Positions 56,578-64,000 of a stretch of DNA of 64,000 nt are shown here, one piece after another. Numbering within the stretch: the first letter of the stretch is position 1; every line of letters starts with the position of its first letter. The stretch spans positions 7,622,001-7,686,000 of the forward strand of contig JARFJB010002472.1 of the NCBI GenBank assembly GCA_036346205.1, in the 5' to 3' direction. Under the pieces are notes generated by a model. It was not told the DNA's origin. It ran no database searches and saw nothing but the letters and a program-made list of their open reading frames with translations. The translations under genes and the position numbers were made by a program. This DNA is from Vesta saturnalis (lineage: Eukaryota > Arthropoda > Insecta > Coleoptera > Lampyridae).

Positions 56578-59500
56578 AGTAAACAGATTGTCAATTCATG
56601 TAGATTTTAATCAACATCATATTCTTATCTGATCATATATATGATATATCGAGACCGATTTACAGTATGTGGAACATTCAGTAGATGCCAGATTTTAGTT
56701 ATTACGCCAGGAAAACGAATGAATATGAGGAGCTATGGTCACCCTTTGGGGTTATCAATATCACAGATTAGATTTTTGTAAAAGGTCGCAGAAAGCATAG
56801 TTCTATTTTATTGAATTACAAACGGTATTAATTCCATAAAAGCTAACAGTTTTATAAACCCCGGTATGTTGTACGCGTTTAGATAACCACTGAATCAAGA
56901 TAATCGATGATGTCATAGTCGGCGTATCGCGTGAATTCTAAGGGACCAGAACTATTAGTCAACCATCATTTATTGATTAGACGCATTGCGATAATGCATT
57001 ACAATATTCGAAATTTGACGGGGCCACCTTAGTTAATTGCATCACATCGATTTGTTGTACAAATAAAGTGTGCAAGAATATCTGTGTTCATTTTCTTGAA
57101 TACTTAAAGCGTCTATCGCTCGAATATAATTAACAGTATGTATACATATCATGGTACGTATATATACCGCATATTAGTTATATAATCCAGGCAGTACAAG
57201 TTTGTGTACCACGGGTAAATCTGCCCAATAAGACATGTACTGTTTTTCAAATCACATGTATTAGTCATGAAATGTTCTTATCTAAATTAGCATAAAAGAG
57301 ATGGACATTTAATTTATTGTATGGGCCATCTTTGAAATCAACACCTTCAGTCATTTGGTATTCATTCTTAGAAGATGCTTAAAAAGGTCTAGATGTGTTC
57401 ATTACCTTTGCTGATGTATACAATCAGGTTATGACCGTAAAAGCTACCGACACGTTTATATACCATGATCATTTGTCTTCACGAGTTACGTGTTGCCCTA
57501 AATAATAACTAAGTAATAAGTCTTCCAATCGATGATGTGCGTATTTGATACAACTTACATAAGAGCTGCATCTCTACTCATATTGTTTGCATTCGCAAAA
57601 TGAAGCGGACCCGTCAATATCTTTTGGTGAGCAAATCCACCTCATTATGGTCTTTATTGACAGCAAGGTTATCCGTCCATTGCATTACCAGGTACTATAA
57701 CTGACGTGGACAGGTAACATAGTAATAACCCAATGGAATCTTAACATCGTTTCATCTCATGATTTTTTTACGTACTAAGTTATGTTCGCATATTTCATAA
57801 TTACTTTGAATACATAACGCAGTGAATTTGATCCGAACTCAAAAAGTGATGCTTATGCACATAATTATTTGAATATCCCATAAATAAGGCCCGTGGATGA
57901 ATTCTAGTGCTAGCATTATTTAATTTCGAGAATCAGATACCTCCAAAGCCGATAAAACATTTGTCTAAACTTTTTGAAACTTCCTTATGTACTGGTCAGT
58001 ATTTCTAAATTCTACTATCATGTTATTGTAGGTATTATTTAGATATATTACTTACATATTCATAAATGTTGAGGGAACACATCTAATTGAATCCACAGTT
58101 CTGAGATGAAACATAAATAATACTTGAAAATAATTGGTATTCTACTTCTATAGAAAGTTAATAAAGCCTTGTATCGTTTGCATTACCATTTCACAAATAG
58201 TATTGATGACAATCTGTAAGATCTAATATATCGCACCGATTAATTTAATCGAGGATGTCATGTTGGTCATCTTACCTAAACATATTAACTTAATCTGCCC
58301 AAAATGAAAATTTTATATAAAATTCAATGTATTAGTTTCGCATGTATTATTAAATGGTTACTGCTTCATGTCACTATATTTATATAATAAATAGAGGATG
58401 GATATCTATAATATTATGTTGTTCATCGAAATATAAATTAATAAATTAATTCATGTCATTTGCCAGCTGTAAAGCCTTTATTAACTGATCATCATGTGAT
58501 AATGTAATGAATCCTTAACTCTACCAATTTATATAAATTAACATGATGTAGCATTGGTCATTCTTGTTGGCTTATCCTTGAGGTCCATATCAACTGATTT
58601 GATGCCATTATGAATCACAAATGCTGCCTTGCTATTTACGTAGGATTGACAGATTCGCTAGCATGGTTACAAATCTGTATCGCTCTTTAAATAATTACTT
58701 AATAATTTTAAATTGAAGTATATTAATATCAAATGTGATAATAAGAGTCATTACGATGATTGATTTAATATGTACATTTGCCAAGAATAAGCCATTGCAG
58801 TCCATAGTCACTTTCTTGTAGATCAATCACGCAATTGCTTTATTAAATGTGTAAGTCATCAAATATTAATTGATTATATTAAATCATATTAATGAATACT
58901 AGCCTGTAACGCTTATATCTTTACATGTAATAATGTAATAAATAATTAATATTTTACATTCAATTATTTAAATTTGTATTAATAACTGTATAACTAACAT
59001 TATTCTATTAGTTGTGATAGTTGCACCTTGGAATCGGCTCATTCCATAATAGTGATCCAATGAAATAAATCATCAATGAAATTTACTGCTTGTATTCTAT
59101 TCTAACAGACTAAAATTTATATTTGAATAAATCCTCTGCAGCATTTACACGAAATGCTTGCAGTCAGCGTGGATGAAATCTCTAAATCTGAGAAAATTAT
59201 ATTAAATTAAAAAATTAATCTTCTTAAATGTACCATAAAACTTTTGTTGAAACATTATTTGCTACAAAACTTCTCCATCGAGAATATTAGCGTTCTTTGT
59301 GTTTGTCTTTATAGTATTGAATTAAGTTATGTCTAACATTATATTTAGATTTATATTAATATATATAATAAATATGCATAATTGGCATAATTATGCTAAT
59401 GTTATATTATAAGTAAGTGTAGTTAAATTTATAATATTTTATAATAAAATTAATTATGCTCCATCTTGCTGAGCATAAACCTATCTGTGATGTAATGATT

Positions 59501-60086
59501 ATTTGATTATAATAATTGAAATTTACTAGTAATATAAATTTGTAATCAGATGCAGGCATTAGTGTCGTTTTGGGCTTAAATTGTTGGGCGCCATCATCAA
59601 AATACTTTATGAAATATTAAGACTCATAATTATGCTTGCCTCGACTAGCTTTATCGTCGGCATTCGTACTGGGGTTAGGGTTCAATAGCATGTTTAGTTA
59701 AATCTATATTCTTTTACTCTAATTCCTCCCAAAATAAATTTATTATAAATAACTAATAATTCAAAATATGTGATATTAATGTTGTATAGATATTGAGTAT
59801 TATAAGTAGCCATTTTGCAAGTTGCGCGCATGCGAGTTCCATAGATCACCTTTGTAATTGTACATGAACAACATAGATGACGCAATTGCTAAATTTAATG
59901 TATGTATGTTTTTTCTATTCAAATAATACTGAATTATCATAAATTTAATATTTAAATGCACTATATCCAGCCTTGTACGCAGACCCTTTATATCCTTTAC
60001 ATCCAAATACATGTGAAATTAAATGACATCACTATTCAACGTACTAACCTCAATTTATATTAAATTAAAAAGGATTGTTAACTCAC
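56578..60086. other. AT-rich intergenic DNA, possibly very old repeats
   Basis: No gene is supported. ATCGATGATGTCAT-like motifs recur at about 56898, 57533, 58246 and 58545, hinting at an ancient repeat, but no clean period can be set by eye. Confidence 0.35.
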
Positions 60087-60232
60087 ATATTAACACCATT
60101 TTCTTTTAGTTGGACTGCTTCCCCTTGACGGCGTTCCACTTCCAACTTGACTTTGGATGCCAGTAAATAAATCCCACGATGAATAATCTGCTGCTTTGCA
60201 TATTCTTCAACAGCTAGAATTGTATAATTATT
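60087..60232 (-). CDS. candidate host exon, unknown gene
   Basis: A 146-base GC-richer block read on the minus strand is open in one frame throughout (NNYTILAVEEYAKQQIIHRG ... LASKVKLEVERRQGEAVQLK ... ENGVN). It is bordered by TTGCAG on its 5' side and GTGAGT on its 3' side, the consensus acceptor and donor. The predicted peptide is helical and charged and does not match any transposon protein recalled. Neighbouring exons are not visible, so it lies in long introns or is an orphan. Function unknown. Confidence 0.4.
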
Positions 60233-60360
60233 CTGCAACATTGGAACTTTATTTTATCGAAATTGTATCGCTTACATTTGGCAAACAGAATCTATTACCT
60301 TTAAAAAATTGTTTAATTAAAAATAATTATTAATTTTATTAAATATATAAATAAAAAGTT

Positions 60361-60434
60361 TACCTGGAGTTGGATTTGAACCTACGACCTGTACTTTGCT
60401 AGAGTACCGCGCTAACCATCTGCGCTATCGAGAT
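60361..60434 (-). tRNA. tRNA-like unit, anticodon AGC, inverted copy
   Basis: 74 bases on the minus strand: acceptor ATCTCGA/TCCAGGT with one mismatch and one T-G pair, D arm GCGC/GCGC, anticodon stem GTACT/AGTAC with loop CTAGCAA, T stem with one mismatch (GTAGG/CCAAC). A T-run follows the 3' end. Probably a decaying copy but still cloverleaf-capable. Confidence 0.55.
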
Positions 60435-60796
60435 TCAAGCGCCAATCGATGCAAATTTTGTCTTTATGTATGTAGAACTAATGTAAATTCTAAATATAAT
60501 GAGATTACTATTAAATTACTTATATAATGGAATATGAGCCTGCAATATCGCTTATTATTTATGTATTTAATAAAATTAATAATAATTTTTAATTACAAAT
60601 TTACCTTTGAACTTATTTGTTCATAACAAAACTTATAATAAATTAATATCAGTCAAGTTGCTTTGATGTGTGCATCCTTGCGATATTGCAGGCTCATATT
60701 CCATTAATATAAGTAATTTGATAGTAATCTCATTATATTTAGAATTTACATCAGTTCTATATACATAAAGACAAAATTTGCATCGATTGTGCTTTA

Positions 60797-60869
60797 ATCT
60801 CGATGACGCAGATGGTTAGCGCGATGCTCTAGAAAGTACAGGTCGTAGGTTGAAATCCTACTCGAGGTA
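60797..60869 (+). pseudogene. tRNA-like unit with broken anticodon loop
   Basis: Starts ATCTCGATGACGCAG and ends CTCGAGGTA. The anticodon loop has lost a base (CTAGAAA), and the D and anticodon stems carry substitutions, so it is not a functional tRNA. Confidence 0.6.
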
Positions 60870-61119
60870 AACTTTTATTTATGTATTTAATAAAATTAAT
60901 AATAATTTTTAATTACAAATTTACCTTTGAACTTATTTGTTCATAACAAAACTTATAATAAATTAATATTAGTCAAGTTGCTTTTGTGTGTGTGAATCCT
61001 TGCGATATTGCAGGCTCACATTCCATTAATATAAGTAATTTGATCGTAATCTCATTACATTTAGAATTTATATCAGTTCTACATACATAAAGACAAAATT
61101 TGCATAAATTGGGGCATGA

Positions 61120-61190
61120 ATCTCGATGGCCTAGATGGTTTCGGTATTCTAGCAAAGTACAGGTCGTAGGTTCAAATCCTACTCGAGGTA
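61120..61190 (+). pseudogene. tRNA-like unit with damaged D arm
   Basis: The acceptor, anticodon loop CTAGCAA and T arm are kept, but the D arm has lost three bases and its pairing (GGCCTAGATGGTTTCGG). Confidence 0.6.
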
Positions 61191-61439
61191 AACTTTTATT
61201 TATGTATTTAATAAAATTAATAATAATTTTAATTACATATTTACCTTTGAACTTATGCGTTCATAACAAACCTTATAATAAATTAATATTAGTCAAGTTG
61301 CTTTTGTGTGTGTGAATCCTTGCGATATTGCAGGCTCACATTCCATTAATATAAGTAATTTGATCGTAATCTCATTACATTTAGAATTTATATCAGTTCT
61401 ACATACATAAAGACAAAATTTGCATCGATTGGGGCTTAA

Positions 61440-61513
61440 ATCTCGATGGAGCAGATGGTTAGCGCGGTACTCTAGTAAAGTACAGGTCGTAGGTTCAAAT
61501 CCTACTCGAGGTA
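61440..61513 (+). tRNA. tRNA-like unit, anticodon AGT
   Basis: 74 bases with acceptor ATCTCGA/TCGAGGT (6 Watson-Crick pairs and one T-G wobble), D arm slightly altered (GAGC/GCGC), perfect anticodon stem GTACT/AGTAC and perfect T stem. The loop is CTAGTAA, so the anticodon is AGT (threonine codons) rather than AGC, a single C-to-T change from its siblings. A run of T follows. Confidence 0.55.
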
Positions 61514-61621
61514 AACTTTTTATTTATGAATTTAATAAAATTTATAATAATTTTTAATTACATATTTACCTTTGAACTTATTTGTTCATAACAAAACTTA
61601 TAATAAATTATTATTTAAAAA

Positions 61622-62855
61622 GAAACAATAATTGGCCCGTAGGTAATTGCTTTAAATAATAGGAATAATTTTATATTAATTTCTCTTAGTTAGGTTTTGC
61701 CAATACTCGGTTAATTTATTTCGATTTAAAATTAAAACACGAAATCACTTCGTTAACAAAAGAATTTTATTTACAATTGAAAATATTCACACGTTATTAT
61801 TTACAACATCTGTTTTATATTAACAGAAGCCCGTTATAAACATACGATAACCACACTTATTATTTAATTTACGATTATGACAATTTTCGTTTGTTTGAGA
61901 TGGGTTCACTTTTTAGGTTATCCGATTCTTTTAGAGAGATTAATATTAAATTTGACATGCATTTTAGTACATATTCATACTTTTAGAAAATTAGAGAGAA
62001 GAGAGTGAAAAAATCCTAAGTTACATCCTTATATAACTTTTCAGTACAAACAAATATTTCCATAGTAATATACCAATATACATAAAAACTTACTGATCCG
62101 TGATTGGTCCAATTCACTTTTGAAAATGTAAAATTTTTTTTTAGTCAACTTTTTTATTTCTAGGCCAATTTCAAAAATAAACGCATTTTTATATGTTCCA
62201 CAGAAAAACTAACAGAAATGGTATCAGTGACTCAAACTACATAGAAATGCACATATTTCCAATCTGAAATGTCTATTTTAACACAAAGTCTATCTCAAGT
62301 TTCGATAACTTTCTAGTATAACCTCAATTTGCAGTTTTTCCATAAAATTTACACTTATAATGTTAAATTTGATGTGAGGACTTTCGAAGCACTTGATTAA
62401 GTAAGTTTACAAATCCTTTTCATTGTAGTCTTTTTAACACATCGATGCCATGCATACATGTCCATCTATGTTGAGTTGTAAAACTTACAATCTCTTTGTT
62501 TCAGAATAGAAGATCGCTGTGGTATAAACTGGATTATGCATGTATACTTAATTACAAGCATATTATATAATGAAAATGTGTGTTTTTAAATTTCGCCATT
62601 GCTCGTACATTCATATCATGAACTTTTTTTGTGTCATTTAATTATGTTCATGCTTTAATGTCATTGAAATTGGAACTACATAGCTAATAACTTGCTCTGT
62701 AATTACTTATGTGCCTAGATTTAAATTATATTATAATTTTGCACACGGCGCTTTACCATATGGGCACGTTTTATTTGAATGCAATTATGTTACATCATAT
62801 TTTGCTTTAACTCAAGCTTGTATTTTTCTATCCCCATTATTTTGCTTATTTTAAT

Positions 62856-62857
<2 letters not shown>
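61622..62857. other. AT-rich intergenic DNA
   Basis: Nothing recognised. Confidence 0.4.

Positions 62858-62946
<89 letters not shown>
62858..62946. repeat. compound (TC)n(TA)n microsatellite
   Basis: TC repeats at 62858-62887 pass into TA repeats to 62946, just left of the family B array. Confidence 0.95.
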
Positions 62947-62950
<4 letters not shown>

Positions 62951-63032
62951 CAGACGTGTTGTCATGTGAGAAATCATATATCGTAACTAAGGAAGTACAT
63001 ACAGTTCAAGTTTGAATCGATTGTGACTTGCC

Positions 63033-63105
63033 TCCTCGATAGCTCAGATGGAAGAGCCCCACTCTAGCAAAGTGGAGGTCGTGGGTTCAAGTCCCACTCG
63101 AGTTA
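63033..63105 (+). tRNA. tRNA-like gene, anticodon AGC (family B)
   Basis: A 73-base cloverleaf: acceptor TCCTCGA/TCGAGTT (inner five pairs good, outer two mismatched), D stem GCTC/GAGC, anticodon stem CCACT/AGTGG (perfect) with loop CTAGCAA, T stem GTGGG/CCCAC (perfect) with TTCAAGT. A box TAGCTCAGATGG and B box GGTTCAAGTCC match the Pol III consensus, and CTTTT follows at 63108-63112. As in family A, 3:70 is C:G rather than G:U. Best tRNA candidate in the window. Confidence 0.7.
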
Positions 63106-63257
63106 ATCTTTTACTGTATGTACTTTAAAAGTTAATTTTAAATACAATACAATTAATGATTATTAATTTGAACTTCTGTTGGTTCACTAAACCAATTTCT
63201 ATAGTTATCTATTACTATTGCATACAGCAAATGAAAATTAACAATCAGTCACGTGTT

Positions 63258-63296
63258 GTCATGTGAGAAACCTTAGCAATTGCGGGCTCACATGAC
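63258..63296. repeat. 10-bp-stem hairpin between family B tRNA-like units
   Basis: GTCATGTGAG (63258-63267) pairs perfectly with CTCACATGAC (63287-63296) around a 19-base loop that itself contains the palindrome GCAATTGC. It is the counterpart of the family A element TGTGAATCC...GGCTCACA. Confidence 0.7.
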
Positions 63297-63401
63297 ATTC
63301 ACAAAAGTTGACTGTGATCCTTCATTCTGTGTATAATAATTATAATATAATGTAACTAGGGAAGTACATACAGTTCAAGTTTGAATCGATTGTGACTTGC
63401 C

Positions 63402-63473
63402 TCCTCGATAGCTCAGATGGAAGAGCCCCACTCTAGCAAAGTGGAGATCGTGGGTTCAAGTCCCACTCAGTTA
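63402..63473 (+). tRNA. second family B tRNA-like copy, acceptor base lost
   Basis: Almost identical to 63033-63105, 369 bases downstream, with one base missing in the 3' acceptor (TCAGTT for TCGAGTT) and one change in the variable loop. The anticodon loop, D stem and T stem are intact. Followed by CTTTT. Possibly inactive because of the acceptor defect. Confidence 0.55.
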
Positions 63474-63513
63474 ATCTTTTACTGTATGTACTTATAAGTT
63501 AATTTTAAATACA

Positions 63514-63520
<7 letters not shown>

Positions 63521-63555
<35 letters not shown>
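63521..63555. repeat. (TA)n microsatellite
   Basis: About 35 bases of TA on the right side of the family B array. Confidence 0.95.
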
Positions 63556-63559
<4 letters not shown>

Positions 63560-64000
63560 TTATATACATTCAGAAACATCAATATTGTTTCTTTAGCTGT
63601 ATTGCAACAATAGGGTTGTAACTGATAAATCTTAGTTCTAGAAGTAAATAAAATTATGATTAGTCTTACATTTTCTTCGTAGGTATAGAAACTATGAAGG
63701 CAGTTTCCGAGAGTTGAATTTGTTCACAAAGTTAGCTCAATTTAGAAACATTTCGGATTGGTATTAATTTGGGGTATTCAACTCTTATTGATTTATTTTC
63801 CGTTGTTAACAGTTCATTGTTGAGAGTAACAAATGTACAAAACTAAAATACATTCGATTTATTTGTACTAAATTGCTTTCTAAATTCTTTATTATTTTTC
63901 CGAAAAGAAAGAAACAGTAAAAGTAGTACGTGTAGTGAAATTCAATAATATCATTAGTTCCTGTCAATATAAACAAATTATTGTATTTTTCATCATAACA
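63556..64000. other. AT-rich intergenic DNA to window end
   Basis: Nothing recognised. Confidence 0.4.

Larger units (their letters stand above)
60310..61610. repeat. tandem tRNA-like array, ~320-bp unit
   Basis: One inverted unit (about 60310-60552) is followed by direct units whose tRNA-like parts start at 60797, 61120 and 61440 (steps of 323 and 320). The spacer includes AAACTTTTTATTTATG, CATATTTACCTTTGAACTTA, GATATTGCAGGCTCACATTC and AAAGACAAAATTTGCATCGA in this order. The same spacer is in the 14.84-15.48 kb cassette. TTTAAAAA is found at both outer edges (60300 and 61614), too AT-rich to prove a target duplication. Confidence 0.8.

Noticed and set aside
1..64000. CRISPR array, bacterial operons, Shine-Dalgarno sites or replication origin
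   Set aside because: The sequence is eukaryotic; the tandem units are tRNA-like satellites, not direct repeats with unique spacers.

Overview
The window looks like AT-rich arthropod (most likely insect) nuclear DNA. It has long TA and GT/CACG microsatellites, many decayed insect-type DNA transposons (mariner-like, pogo, piggyBac, PIF/Harbinger), non-LTR retrotransposon fragments, and tRNA-like units with internal Pol III boxes. No complete, intact protein-coding gene is visible. Only one or two short GC-richer blocks look like host exons, so this is accessory or heterochromatin-like DNA rather than a gene-dense region. The species cannot be named from the sequence.

Layout. 0-4.3 kb: an edge ORF tail, a 59-bp tandem duplication, two TA microsatellites, a fragment with a viral/transposon-style P-loop, a degenerate tandem repeat, and a compact promoter-like block (four CCAAT boxes, E2F, GC boxes, CRE, YY1 with ATG). 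4.36-6.5 kb: a nearly whole DD41D mariner-like element inside a TA microsatellite, followed by a PIF/Harbinger transposase remnant with two recognisable introns. 7.3-9.5 kb: a piggyBac-like element. 9.7 kb: a DUF7869-like fragment. 10.13-13.32 kb: a 3.19-kb mariner-like element with 0.7-0.8-kb terminal repeats and a TA duplication. 14.84-15.48 kb: a tRNA-like cassette flanked by a 12-bp direct repeat. 15.5-17.9 kb: a LINE remnant. 18.06-18.64 kb: a CACACG satellite. 18.7-23.07 kb: an element with about 160-bp inverted ends holding a mariner-type N-terminus. 24.2-25.8 kb: a decayed pogo/Tigger transposase. 26-31 kb: CR1/jockey-like LINE pieces. 30.96-33.85 kb: a well-preserved pogo-like element. 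35.7-38.9 kb: a palindromic mariner-like composite. 39.6-42.15 kb: a 5'-truncated LINE. 42.2-43.5 kb: a second piggyBac remnant. 44-50 kb: mostly unassigned. 50.4-52.7 kb: two further DDE transposase remnants. 53.1-53.3 kb: a TA/GT microsatellite. 55.7-56.6 kb: a coiled-coil stretch followed by a possible FLYWCH-like domain. 60.1 kb: a candidate host exon. 60.3-61.6 kb and 63.0-63.5 kb: tandem tRNA-like arrays.

The most unusual signal is the family of tRNA-like units. They fold as cloverleaves with an AGC anticodon but lack the G3:U70 alanine identity pair. They sit in 320-370-bp repeat units that share an upstream hairpin, occur in three clusters, start with an inverted copy in two clusters, and in one case are bounded by a 12-bp direct repeat as if the cassette had moved. 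The second theme is the number of separate mariner-like (mainly DD41D) lineages, two of which have terminal inverted repeats that run into the 3' end of their own transposase gene.

Coordinates of decayed elements were placed by eye and are approximate to a few bases at termini and tens of bases at internal breaks. Database searches were not possible.
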